Position numbers and translations under genes: made by a program
In this document: positions 27,210-35,202 of the stretch, one piece after another
Layout of the letters: the number at the start of each line of letters is the position of its first letter
Numbering within the stretch: the stretch's first letter is position 1
Notes under the pieces: model-generated
What the model was told of the DNA's origin: nothing
Seen by the model: the letters and a program-made list of their open reading frames with translations, nothing else
Databases searched by the model: none
From: an uncultured Bacteroidales bacterium
Lineage (GTDB): Bacteria; Bacteroidota; Bacteroidia; Bacteroidales; F082
Direction of reading: 5' to 3'
DNA length: 64,000 nt
Assembly: GCA_900317055.1 (NCBI GenBank)
Contig: ONFF01000001.1
Coordinates: forward strand, 44,259 to 108,258

Positions 27210-28193
27210 ATGTACAAACTCGCCCACCTCGAATTCGATCATTATCCCTTACTCCTTGCACCCATGGAAGATGTGTCGGATCCTCCGTTCCGCTATGTCT
27301 GCAAGATGTTTGGTGCTGATGTGGTTTACTCGGAGTTTATCTCCGCCGACGGCCTCATCCGTGATTCGGTAAAGAGCATCAAGAAGCTGGATTTTGAGGA
27401 ATTTGAGCGTCCTGTAGGTATTCAAATCTTTGGCAATGCCGTCGAACCTATTGTGGAGGCAGCGCGTTATGCCGAGACAGCCCATCCCGACATTATTGAT
27501 ATCAATTTCGGTTGCCCGGTGAAAAAGGTGGCCTCGAAAGGCGCGGGATCAGGTATCATGAATGACATCCCTAAGATGGTGGCCATCACCAAGGCCGTTG
27601 TGGAGGCAGTGAACACACCTGTGACGGTGAAGACCCGCTTAGGCTATGACAACGAACACCGCGAAATTGTCGACATTGCCGAACGCCTGCAAGATGTGGG
27701 CATTGCTGCCCTGACCATCCATGGCCGCTTGCGCACCACCAAATACAGCGAGCCCGCCGACTGGACCCTCATCGGAGCGGTGAAAAACAATCCCCGTATG
27801 CACATTCCCATCATCGGCAATGGCGATGTGGTGGATGGACCTTCAGCCAAGCATTTCAAGGACACCTACGGCGTGGACGGACTGATGATTGGTCGCGCTA
27901 CCTACGGCAATCCATGGATTTTCAGCCAGGTTCGACATTATTTGGAGACAGGAGAGCAATTGTCTTCGCCAGATGTGGCAGAACGCGTAAGGGTGAGTAA
28001 AATTCATCTGCAGCGTTCCATCGAGTGGAAGGGCGAACACATTGCTTTATTGGAAATCCGCAAGCATTGGGCTGCCTATTTTAAAGGTTTACCGAATTTC
28101 AAGCCGTTCAAGATGCGGTTAATGGAGACTTTGTCCGTGGATGAAGTTTATGCCATTCTTGATGAAATCGATGAGACTTACAATGGGATTTAA
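27210..28193 (+). CDS. dusB: tRNA-dihydrouridine synthase
   Basis: 327 residues. An FMN TIM-barrel enzyme that reduces uridines in the tRNA D-loop with NADPH. LAPMEDVSDPPFR is the FMN/entry motif, NFGCPVKKVASKGAGSG holds Cys102 (the proton donor in Dus enzymes), VKTRLGYD follows, then IHGR and GNGDV for phosphate and flavin binding, and LMIGRATYGNPWIF. The C-terminal helical domain is complete. The DusB subtype is likely from the GCPVKKV form and length. Confidence 0.94.
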   Translation: MYKLAHLEFDHYPLLLAPMEDVSDPPFRYVCKMFGADVVYSEFISADGLIRDSVKSIKKLDFEEFERPVGIQIFGNAVEPIVEAARYAETAHPDIIDINFGCPVKKVASKGAGSGIMNDIPKMVAITKAVVEAVNTPVTVKTRLGYDNEHREIVDIAERLQDVGIAALTIHGRLRTTKYSEPADWTLIGAVKNNPRMHIPIIGNGDVVDGPSAKHFKDTYGVDGLMIGRATYGNPWIFSQVRHYLETGEQLSSPDVAERVRVSKIHLQRSIEWKGEHIALLEIRKHWAAYFKGLPNFKPFKMRLMETLSVDEVYAILDEIDETYNGI

Positions 28194-28211
28194 CAACATA
28201 AAACCTTATAT

Positions 28212-28295
28212 GTCATTGCGGGCTTGACCCGCAATCCCCTTTGCGCGAAGGACACCTTTCAGCGTAGGGGATGGCGGATCCTTGTCCGCCATGAC
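28212..28295. repeat. Clover-shaped cruciform repeat, copy 2 (inverted relative to copy 1)
   Basis: Outer stem GTCA / TGAC; hairpin TTGCGGG-CTTGA-CCCGCAA (28216-28234); inner stem TCCCCT / AGGGGA; hairpin TGGCGGA-n6-TCCGCCA (28272-28291). Read in reverse complement it aligns with 18555-18656 element by element. It lies between convergent dusB and the HAD gene. Confidence 0.85.
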
Positions 28296-28328
28296 GGTAA
28301 AAGGTGAAATGTGGATCTCCCTAAAAAA

Positions 28329-28973
28329 TCAGACCACCCCTTCCTTCAAAACCCCTTTCTCAAACAAGTTGCGCACCAACTCTTCACGGCTAATATGATA
28401 GGTATTGATGCCCAATGACTTGGCAACCTCGATATTTGCAGCCGTGTCATCGATGAAAAGGGTCTCTTCAGGCAATAGTCCTTCATGGTCAAGAATCAGT
28501 TCAAAGAAGCGCGGGTCGGGTTTTTCCAAGTGTTCGGCAAAGGAAAAATACGACTTGTTGAACAGTTCGTCAAACTCGTTGTAGCCGAAGCGTAGTTGCA
28601 AGTCCCTGACATACAAATCGTAATGAATCACATTGGAGTTGCTCATCAAGAAAATCTTGTAGTGTTTTCTGATTTGTTCCAGGGCGGCGATGCGTTCGCG
28701 GGGAATGTCCAAGAGCATGGCGTTCCAAATGGCATCAAACCTTTTGTCAGTCATTTTCTCCAGTCCAAGGAGAGCTTTGGTTTTTTTGCGGAAGGTGGGG
28801 GCAGTGTAGATGCCTGTGTCGAATTTGCTCATGATGTCTATAAACTCCTTGGAATGAGCAAGTTCAGAAGTACTGATGCCCATTTTTTCAAGTTCTTTAT
28901 AAACAATGCTTTCGTCAATGTCGAGGACCACGCCGCCGAGGTCGAAGATGATATTCTTGATTTTTGCGCTCAT
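28329..28973 (-). CDS. HAD superfamily (subfamily IA) hydrolase
   Basis: 214 residues. Motif I IIFDLGGVVLDID (nucleophile Asp in FDLGG), a helical cap (about 20-90), motif II LMSNSN, motif III Lys in the EKPDPRFF region and motif IV FIDDTAANIEVAK. The family dephosphorylates small metabolites such as sugar phosphates, alpha-D-glucose 1-phosphate (YihX-like) or FMN; the substrate cannot be read from this sequence. It is monocistronic. Confidence 0.88.
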   Translation of the reverse strand: MSAKIKNIIFDLGGVVLDIDESIVYKELEKMGISTSELAHSKEFIDIMSKFDTGIYTAPTFRKKTKALLGLEKMTDKRFDAIWNAMLLDIPRERIAALEQIRKHYKIFLMSNSNVIHYDLYVRDLQLRFGYNEFDELFNKSYFSFAEHLEKPDPRFFELILDHEGLLPEETLFIDDTAANIEVAKSLGINTYHISREELVRNLFEKGVLKEGVV

Positions 28974-29010
28974 TTTTGAGAAAATTTCAGTCTAATTCGG
29001 TGCAAAATTG

Positions 29011-29018
29011 TAAATTTG
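29011..29018 (+). promoter_or_regulatory. -7 promoter box for tRNA-Met
   Basis: TAAATTTG, 56 nt before the mature 5' end of the tRNA. Confidence 0.5.
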
Positions 29019-29074
29019 CAGCGCAAAAAGCAAGAAAAAAGGCGGAAATCTTTGCTTTGGACTTGTTTTTTTGC

Positions 29075-29148
29075 GGTCCCATAGCGCAGTTGGTTAGAGC
29101 AACTGACTCATAATCAGTAGGTCCTAGGTTCAAGCCCTAGTGGGACCA
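29075..29148 (+). tRNA. tRNA-Met (CAT)
   Basis: Acceptor stem GGTCCCA / TGGGACC with discriminator A and no encoded CCA. Anticodon stem ACTGA / TCAGT around CTCATAA, anticodon CAT at 29109-29111. T arm CTAGG-TTCAAGC-CCTAG. It is likely elongator Met, because an initiator would lack the first acceptor pair. A lysidine-modified tRNA-Ile2 also has CAT and cannot be excluded by eye. Confidence 0.93.
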
Positions 29149-29153
29149 CAACG

Positions 29154-29189
29154 ATAAAGGCGAGGCTTCAAACAAAGCATCGCCTTTAT
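29154..29189. terminator. Hairpin terminator shared by the tRNA and a convergent gene
   Basis: ATAAAGGCGAgGCTT-caaac-AAGCatCGCCTTTAT, 5 nt after the tRNA and 6 nt from the stop of the minus-strand gene. Confidence 0.7.
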
Positions 29190-29195
29190 TCATAC

Positions 29196-29723
29196 TTATT
29201 CTTCTTTTACAAACTTCCATTCGTTGGTCTCGCAAGAATATTCGTAGACATATTTGTTGGTGTCTTCAAACCAATAAGCAAGTGTTATTTCGTTGCCTTC
29301 ATCAGTGGCTGTCAAGAAGTGTACATACACCTCAAAGGTATTTCCTTTTAAATAATAATGAACTTCTATTACATTTAGTCCTTTTTTTAGATCCTTCTTA
29401 AACTTCTTATTATTATACCAAGAGATGGTATTAAGTCCTATGTTCTCATAAAAAGACTTGTTTTGCTTTGTGGGATTATTTGGAAGGCCATCGCAGCGTA
29501 ATACTAGCGGATGTCTAAGTTGAGGCATATTTATGCCTGAACTTTCCCAACTTTCATATTCTTTTTTGCTTTTTATAATGCATTCTTCAAGCATCCGTAA
29601 GAGTTGGTCTTCGGGTTCGTTGCTTGTCTGTGTTGTTTCAGGTTGGTCTGATGCTACTTCTTGTGCCTGTGTAATTCCGCAAATAAGCAGAAAGGAGAGC
29701 AATAATAGTAATTTGTGTTTCAT
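29196..29723 (-). CDS. Secreted hypothetical protein
   Basis: 175 residues. Signal peptide 1-20 (LLLLLSFLLICGITQAQ). The mature part starts with an acidic, Thr/Glu-rich linker (about 21-45) and continues as an alpha/beta region with several aromatic residues and the end YVYEYSCETNEWKFVKEE. No known family was recognised. It has its own promoter box (29741-29748) and is monocistronic, between tRNA-Met and sdaA. Confidence 0.7.
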   Translation of the reverse strand: MKHKLLLLLSFLLICGITQAQEVASDQPETTQTSNEPEDQLLRMLEECIIKSKKEYESWESSGINMPQLRHPLVLRCDGLPNNPTKQNKSFYENIGLNTISWYNNKKFKKDLKKGLNVIEVHYYLKGNTFEVYVHFLTATDEGNEITLAYWFEDTNKYVYEYSCETNEWKFVKEE

Positions 29724-29740
29724 TGTTGAATTTTTTTTGG

Positions 29741-29748
29741 CAAAGATA
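29741..29748 (-). promoter_or_regulatory. -7 promoter box for the secreted hypothetical gene
   Basis: Reverse strand reads TATCTTTG, 17 nt before the ATG at 29723. Confidence 0.65.
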
Positions 29749-29774
29749 ATGTTTTTTCAGATATGCAAAAGCAT

Positions 29775-30977
29775 TTATTGCATTTGGCTGTAATCCCTTG
29801 CAAGGCCGCCTTGCGAGGTCTCCTTGTAGAGCGATGGCAGGTCCTTGCCGGTTTCTTTCATCGTCTCCACGACTTTGTCGAACGAAACGCGGTGGTGGCC
29901 GTCGGAGAAAGTGGAGTAGATGTTGGAGTCAAGGGCACGGGCGGCGGCATAGGCGTTGCGCTCAATGCAGGGAATCTGTACGAGACCGCACACGGGGTCG
30001 CAGGTCATACCCAAATGGTGCTCAAGGGCCATCTCGGCGGCATATTCGATTTGGGCCGGACTCCCGCCAAACAGTTGGTTGGCAGCAGCGGCAGCCATAG
30101 CGCAAGCCACACCCACTTCACCTTGACAGCCCACTTCAGCGCCCGAGATGGAGGCGTTGGTACGCACGATGTTGCCTACCAAGCCTGCCGTCACCAAAGC
30201 GCGGACGATGCGTTGGTCAGTGAAGTCATAACTCTTTGAGAGATGATACAATACGGCTGGCATCACGCCACACGACCCACAGGTCGGTGCCGTGACAATG
30301 ACACCGCCCGAAGCGTTTTCTTCAGAGACAGCCAAGGCGTAGGAATAAACCAAGCCACGGCTTTTCAGAGTGTGCGTGTAGCCCGAGGCTTTGATGTGGT
30401 AGGTGGCGGCTTTGCGACTCAAGTTGAGCGGTCCGGGAAGGACACCCTCGGCTTGAAGACCGCGCTCAACGGCAGCCTTCATTACTTGCCAAACCTCCAG
30501 CATGTAGTCCTCAATCTCCTTTTGGTTCTCGTATTCGTACACATACTCCCAATAGGTGCGCCCCGTGCGCTCGCACCAGTTGAGTATGTCGGTCATCTTT
30601 GAAAGTGGATAGACCTCGGGCGATTCATCCAATTTGCCTTCTTCGGCCAGGTTGCCGCCGCCTATGCTGAACACCTGCCAATCACCAAGAAGGTTTTTCT
30701 CTGCATCGAAAGCCTTGAACAACATACCATTAGGGTGGAACGGAAGGATGACATCTGGCTTCCAAACGATTTCGGTGGGTGCCTGAAGGGTGTCGAGGAT
30801 GGCCTTGTCGGTCATGTGACCCTTGCCCGTGGCGGCGAGGCTGCCATAAAGTGTCACCTCAAACGAGGTCGCGTTGGGGAAACGGCTATTGAACAGGGAG
30901 GCCGCCTTCTGCGGTCCCATGGTGTGGCTGCTCGAAGGGCCTACACCAATCTTGTAAATGTCTTTGATGGTTTTCAT
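29775..30977 (-). CDS. sdaA: L-serine ammonia-lyase, iron-sulfur type
   Basis: 400 residues, the single-chain form with the beta domain first and the alpha domain after. It deaminates L-serine to pyruvate using a [4Fe-4S] cluster. GPSSSHTMGP (residues 13-22) opens the beta domain. The alpha domain has APTCGSCGVMPAVL, and the later CDPVCGLVQIPCIERN supplies the other cluster and substrate Cys residues. It feeds pyruvate to PFOR. Its -7 box ends only 4 nt before the ATG, so the mRNA is probably leaderless. Confidence 0.95.
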   Translation of the reverse strand: MKTIKDIYKIGVGPSSSHTMGPQKAASLFNSRFPNATSFEVTLYGSLAATGKGHMTDKAILDTLQAPTEIVWKPDVILPFHPNGMLFKAFDAEKNLLGDWQVFSIGGGNLAEEGKLDESPEVYPLSKMTDILNWCERTGRTYWEYVYEYENQKEIEDYMLEVWQVMKAAVERGLQAEGVLPGPLNLSRKAATYHIKASGYTHTLKSRGLVYSYALAVSEENASGGVIVTAPTCGSCGVMPAVLYHLSKSYDFTDQRIVRALVTAGLVGNIVRTNASISGAEVGCQGEVGVACAMAAAAANQLFGGSPAQIEYAAEMALEHHLGMTCDPVCGLVQIPCIERNAYAAARALDSNIYSTFSDGHHRVSFDKVVETMKETGKDLPSLYKETSQGGLARDYSQMQ

Positions 30978-30981
30978 GGCG

Positions 30982-30989
30982 CAAAGTTA
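30982..30989 (-). promoter_or_regulatory. -7 promoter box for sdaA (near-leaderless)
   Basis: Reverse strand reads TAACTTTG-CGCC-ATG. Only 4 nt separate the box from the start codon. Confidence 0.65.
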
Positions 30990-31000
30990 GGAAAAAAACT

Positions 31001-31008
31001 TACCTTTG
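31001..31008 (+). promoter_or_regulatory. -7 promoter box for thiL
   Basis: TACCTTTG, 12 nt before the ATG at 31021 and 11 bp from the divergent sdaA box. Confidence 0.65.
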
Positions 31009-31020
31009 CAGCCAATAATA

Positions 31021-32085
31021 ATGAAGAATATGGCAGAAGAAAACAAACCCTTGACCGAATTGGACGAACTGGGCGAATTCGGCCTTATCGATCAGCTGAC
31101 GCAGGACTTCCCTTTGCGTAATGCTTCATCGCTGAAAGGCGTCGGCGACGATGCCGCCGTCATCAACCACGAAGGCTACCGCACCCTTGTCTCAGTCGAC
31201 ATGCTCATCGAAGGCATCCATTTTGATATGACCTACTGTCCGCTGAAACACCTTGGCTACAAAGCGGCTGTCAGCAATTTTTCTGACATTTATGCCATGA
31301 ACGGCACCCCTACGCAGATTGTGGTCGGACTGGGTGTGTCGAGCCGTTATACCGCCGAAGCATTGGATGAGTTGTATGCTGGCATCCGATTGGCTTGCGA
31401 GCGCTACAATGTCGACATGGTGGGTGGCGACACGACCAGCAGCAAGACTGGTTTGGTCATCTCCATCACGGTCATTGGCATGGCCAAGGAAGAGGACATC
31501 GTCTACCGCAGCGGTGCCAAGAAGAACGACCTGCTCTGCGTGAGCGGTGACTTGGGTGGAGCATACATCGGCTTGCTCATCCTTGAGCGTGAAAAGGCCG
31601 AGTTCCTCTCCAATCCCAACATGCAGCCCCAATTGAAGGGCATGGATTATGTGCTTGAACGCCAGTTGAAACCCGAAGCACGCAAAGACATCGTGGAACA
31701 GCTGAAGACCTTAGGTATCAAACCTACCTCGATGATCGACATTTCCGACGGTTTGGCCTCCGAAATCCTGCATCTCTGCAAGGAATCTGGCGTAGGTTGT
31801 CAACTTTATGAAGAGCGCATTCCCATCGACCCGACCACGGACAAGATGGCCAAGGAGTTCCAAATCGTACCTTCGGTGGCGGCTTTGAGCGGCGGCGAGG
31901 ACTACGAACTGCTCTTCACCATTGACCAAAAGGACTACGAGAAGATACAGACCATGTCGGCAGATGTCACCGTCATCGGCTACATGACGGACGACAAAGG
32001 CGTTGCCGAGATGATTACCCCCGACAACCATGTCATTCCTATCAAAGCCCAAGGCTGGGACCATATGAGGAAGAAACAGGAATAG
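31021..32085 (+). CDS. thiL: Thiamine-monophosphate kinase
   Basis: 354 residues of the AIR synthase/PurM-like ATPase fold. It phosphorylates thiamine monophosphate to the cofactor ThDP, which PFOR in this window needs. Motifs: LGEFGLIDQLT, GVGDDAAVI, SVDMLIEGIHFD, KAAVSNFSDIYAMNGTP, VGGDTTSSKTGLVISI and MIDISDGLASEILHL. Start: ATG at 31021; a second ATG at 31030 (MAEENKPL) fits equally well, and both lie just after the promoter box. A repeat begins directly at its stop codon and uvrC follows. Confidence 0.94.
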   Translation: MKNMAEENKPLTELDELGEFGLIDQLTQDFPLRNASSLKGVGDDAAVINHEGYRTLVSVDMLIEGIHFDMTYCPLKHLGYKAAVSNFSDIYAMNGTPTQIVVGLGVSSRYTAEALDELYAGIRLACERYNVDMVGGDTTSSKTGLVISITVIGMAKEEDIVYRSGAKKNDLLCVSGDLGGAYIGLLILEREKAEFLSNPNMQPQLKGMDYVLERQLKPEARKDIVEQLKTLGIKPTSMIDISDGLASEILHLCKESGVGCQLYEERIPIDPTTDKMAKEFQIVPSVAALSGGEDYELLFTIDQKDYEKIQTMSADVTVIGYMTDDKGVAEMITPDNHVIPIKAQGWDHMRKKQE

Positions 32086-32176
32086 TTTACTCCCCCTAGC
32101 CCCCTCTCTGAGGGGGAACAGCTTATTTTTATATGGAAGCTGTTCCCCCTTTAAAGGGGGCTAGGGGGGATTAAAA
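32086..32176. repeat. C5/G5 long hairpin repeat, full copy
   Basis: Left arm TTTACTCCCCCTAGCCCCCT..GGGGGAACAGCTT (32086-32124), right arm AAGCTGTTCCCCC..GGGGGCTAGGGGGGATTAAA (32137-32176), loop of about 12 nt. It begins at the base after the thiL TAG and ends 11 nt before the uvrC start. A half copy lies inside the gene at 24001-24042. Confidence 0.88.
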
Positions 32177-32187
32177 AAACAAACTGC

Positions 32188-33993
32188 ATGCAAGATCTGC
32201 CAGAAATAGTAAAACAAAAGCTCGCCGCGCTACCCAACAAGCCTGGCGTGTATCGCTATTTCGACAAAAACGGTACCCTCATCTATGTCGGCAAGGCCAA
32301 GAACCTGAAACGCCGCGTCAGCAGTTATTTTAATAAGGAGCAAGTCGGCAAGGCGCGCGTCTTGGTAAGCAAAATCGCCGACCTTGAATACAGCATCGTC
32401 GATTCGGAGTCGGAGGCACTGCTGCTTGAGAATACGATGATTAAGCAGTACAAGCCGCGCTACAACATCATGCTCAAGGATGACAAGACCTACCCTTGGA
32501 TTTGCATCAAGAAGGAGGCTTTTCCGCGAGTTTTCTTGACACGAAGAAAAGTGAACGACGGCTCGGAGTACTTCGGCCCTTATCCCTCGGTGCGTACAGC
32601 GCATATTCTGCTGGACTTGCTCAGTCAAGTTTACAAGGTGCGTTCCTGTCGCACGCCTTTGACGGAAGCTGGTGTCGAAAAAGGCAAGTATAAGGTCTGC
32701 CTCGACTATCATATCCACAAATGCAACGGCCCCTGCGAAGGTTTGATTTCCAAAGAAGACTACAATGCCATGATTTCGGAGATTCGCGAAGTCATCAAAG
32801 GCAACTTGGGGTGGGTGCTTCGAGGCTTGAAATCGGCCATGATGGACTATGCCTCCCGCATGGAGTTTGAAGAAGCTCAGCTCATCAAGGAGAAATATGA
32901 CCTTTTGGAGGAATATCGTAGCCGTTCCACTGTGGTCAGTGCCACGATTCATAATGTGGAAGTTTTTTCATATGTTGACGAGGGCGAATCTTTCTATGTC
33001 AACTATATGAAGGTGAAAGATGGTGCCGTGGTACAGAGCCATTCCTTTGAGATGAAACGCAAACTGGAAGAGACGCCTGAAGAGCTATTGTTGCTTGCTG
33101 TTACCGACTTGCGGCAGCAGTTTGGCGACCATGCTCCTGAAATCATCGTGCCTATGAAATTGGATTACCCCTTTGATGAGGTCCAAATGACTATCCCGCA
33201 GCGTGGTGACAAGCTCAAACTTCTCGACCTCTCGCGCCGCAATGCCATCCAGTATAAGATTGACTTGGAAAAACAACTTACTTTGGTTGATCCTGAAAGG
33301 CACCAAAAACGCGTGCTCAACAGCCTCAAGGATGCTTTGCAACTTGAAGTGGTACCTGAAGTCATTGAATGTTTCGACAATTCCAACTTCCAGGGCGACT
33401 ATGCCGTGGCGGGCATGGTGCAGTTTGTGAACGGCAAACCCAACAAGGCGGGCTACCGCCATTTCAACATCAAGACCGTGGAAGGCCCCGATGACTACGC
33501 TTCAATGAAAGAGGTGGTGCGCCGTCGCTATTCAAGGCTGATTGAGGAAAACAAGCCTTTGCCCAACCTCATCATCACTGATGGCGGCAAGGGACAGATG
33601 GAGGTAGTGCGTCAGGTGATTCAAGATGAGTTGCATGTCGACATTCCCATTGCGGGTTTGGCTAAGGACGACCGTCACCGCACGAATGAATTGCTGTTCG
33701 GCTTCCCGCCGCGCGTGGTGGGCTTGAAACCTAATTCAGAGGTGTTTCGACTATTGGCGCATATCCAAGATGAGGTGCACCGTTTTGCCATCACCTTCCA
33801 TCGCAAGAAGTTCGAGAAGGGCTTTATGCATTCCGAGTTGGCCGACATCAAGGGAATAGGGAAGAAAACGGCAGAGAAGCTGTTGCTCGAATTGAAATCC
33901 GTGAAAGGCATCAAGGAGACTTCGTTGGAGCGCCTTGCCGAGATTGTTGGCTCCGCCAAGGCAGAGATAGTTTTCAAGCATTTTCACCAATAA
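32188..33993 (+). CDS. uvrC: Excinuclease ABC subunit C
   Basis: 601 residues, normal length. UvrC makes both cuts in nucleotide excision repair. The N-terminal GIY-YIG domain starts GVYRYFDKNGTLIYVGKAKNLKRRV. A UVR (UvrB-binding) motif lies at about 200-235 (MEFEEAQLIKEKYDLL). The C-terminal RNase H-like endonuclease has ECFDNSNFQG, FNIKTVEGPDDYASMKEVVRRRY and ITDGGKGQ. The HhH pair ends the protein (IKGIGKKTAEKLL). A bidirectional terminator follows. Confidence 0.96.
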   Translation: MQDLPEIVKQKLAALPNKPGVYRYFDKNGTLIYVGKAKNLKRRVSSYFNKEQVGKARVLVSKIADLEYSIVDSESEALLLENTMIKQYKPRYNIMLKDDKTYPWICIKKEAFPRVFLTRRKVNDGSEYFGPYPSVRTAHILLDLLSQVYKVRSCRTPLTEAGVEKGKYKVCLDYHIHKCNGPCEGLISKEDYNAMISEIREVIKGNLGWVLRGLKSAMMDYASRMEFEEAQLIKEKYDLLEEYRSRSTVVSATIHNVEVFSYVDEGESFYVNYMKVKDGAVVQSHSFEMKRKLEETPEELLLLAVTDLRQQFGDHAPEIIVPMKLDYPFDEVQMTIPQRGDKLKLLDLSRRNAIQYKIDLEKQLTLVDPERHQKRVLNSLKDALQLEVVPEVIECFDNSNFQGDYAVAGMVQFVNGKPNKAGYRHFNIKTVEGPDDYASMKEVVRRRYSRLIEENKPLPNLIITDGGKGQMEVVRQVIQDELHVDIPIAGLAKDDRHRTNELLFGFPPRVVGLKPNSEVFRLLAHIQDEVHRFAITFHRKKFEKGFMHSELADIKGIGKKTAEKLLLELKSVKGIKETSLERLAEIVGSAKAEIVFKHFHQ

Positions 33994-34022
33994 AAAAATC
34001 CGACGCAACGCGCCGGATTTTT
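33992..34022. terminator. Bidirectional rho-independent terminator
   Basis: A7-TCCG-acgcaacgcgc-CGGA-T5, one base after the uvrC stop and 23 bp before the stop of the convergent tonB-like gene. Confidence 0.75.
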
Positions 34023-34044
34023 CATTTCACCTTTCTCCAACTGC

Positions 34045-34725
34045 TTACTGCAGCTTGAAGAACACAGGAATCTGATAAGACACACGCACGGCCTTACCAC
34101 GCTGCTTGCCGGGTTTCCATTTCGGCATCGACTTGACAACGCGCATGGCTTCTTCGTCGCAGCCACCACCGATGCCACGGAGCAGCTTCACATTGGAGAC
34201 GGAACCATCAGGCTCAACAACGAAACCGATGAACACACGGCCTTGGATACCAGTCTCACGGGCAATCTGAGGATACTTGATGTTTTTACCAACATACTCC
34301 ATCAGTTTGGCCTCGCCGCCAGGGAAGGCAGGCATCTCTTCCACAATCTGGAAAATCTCCTGCTCCACAACTTCTTCTTCAACAACCTCAGGAGCAACGT
34401 ACTCTTCGATGACTTCGTTCTGCTCCACTTCGGCGTTGATGTTGAGGTCTTCAGTCTCTACATCGTCTTCCACAATTTCGAGCTGTGTGGTCTGCTGGGG
34501 CTGTTCCACAGGTTGTGGCTTTTGTTCCTCTTGCTTGGTGATTTCCACCATTTCCTCGTCCAGTACGACCTCGCGATTGAGCAGGCTCTCGTCAATCTGG
34601 CGCTTGTCGTAGCTCTTGTGTTCGAAGGCCAACCAAGCAATGAGCAAGCTGATAATCATACCTATCTGCATGAACATCAGTTTCTTGTTCTCAAGATTAG
34701 CCTTAGGTGATTTTTTCTCTTCCAT
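34045..34725 (-). CDS. TonB family energy transducer
   Basis: 226 residues. One N-terminal membrane helix (LMFMQIGMIISLLIAWLAF, about 15-33), then a Glu/Pro/Gln-rich periplasmic stretch (about 45-130). The TonB C-terminal domain (about 135-226) has PAFPGGEAKLMEYVGKNIKYP, GRVFIGFVVEPDGSVSNVKLLRG and VKSMPKWKPGKQRGKAVRVSYQIPV. It links the proton motive force to outer-membrane TonB-dependent transporters, and TonB-like proteins also lie near T9SS loci. It is the last gene of the ruvA-sprA-gcvH-vanZ-tonB run. Confidence 0.93.
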   Translation of the reverse strand: MEEKKSPKANLENKKLMFMQIGMIISLLIAWLAFEHKSYDKRQIDESLLNREVVLDEEMVEITKQEEQKPQPVEQPQQTTQLEIVEDDVETEDLNINAEVEQNEVIEEYVAPEVVEEEVVEQEIFQIVEEMPAFPGGEAKLMEYVGKNIKYPQIARETGIQGRVFIGFVVEPDGSVSNVKLLRGIGGGCDEEAMRVVKSMPKWKPGKQRGKAVRVSYQIPVFFKLQ

Positions 34726-34809
34726 GGTACTATGTTTTTAAATTCTACTTTTCAATTGACGATGCGAAAGTAGTAATTATTTGCTTATAAAACGCAACTG
34801 AAACGAATT

Positions 34810-35199
34810 TTATTTTTTGCGGCGAAAAAAAAGATAAAAAATAAGTACGCCTAAGCCTGTGCCGATGCTGTCGGCGATGAGGTCACGCCAATCTCCTGAG
34901 CGGTGGAGCACTGTAATTGTTTCCTGCATAATCTCGGTCAGCCCGCCATAAGCGATGCTGATGAGGATGGTGAGTAAAATGGCTCTTTTTTTGTATGATA
35001 AATCATTGGAAACGAATTGCTTACGATAACCCCAAAGGCAGGCAAAGGCGAATCCTGCGTACATGATGACATGTGCCACTTTGTCGAGGCCTATGGCAGG
35101 CTTGACGCGGGGAAATAAAGAACCCGGGAGTCCGGTTAGAATCAGGATGACGATTCCGCACAGGATTCCCGGGATGCTATTTCTGGTCAGTCGTTCCAA
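34810..35199 (-). CDS. VanZ-like membrane protein
   Basis: 129 residues, four hydrophobic helices. The VanZ pattern is LDKVAHVIMYAGFAFACLW (about 39-58), then LLTILISIAYGGLTEIMQ and the end DWRDLIADSIGTGLGVLIFYLFFRRKK. VanZ proteins give low teicoplanin resistance in enterococci; in Bacteroidota this single-gene form is of unknown role. No ATG is available; a TTG at 35199, 3 nt after the gcvH stop, is the likely start, pointing to translational coupling. Confidence 0.82.
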   Translation of the reverse strand: MERLTRNSIPGILCGIVILILTGLPGSLFPRVKPAIGLDKVAHVIMYAGFAFACLWGYRKQFVSNDLSYKKRAILLTILISIAYGGLTEIMQETITVLHRSGDWRDLIADSIGTGLGVLIFYLFFRRKK

Positions 35200-35202
35200 T
35201 GA

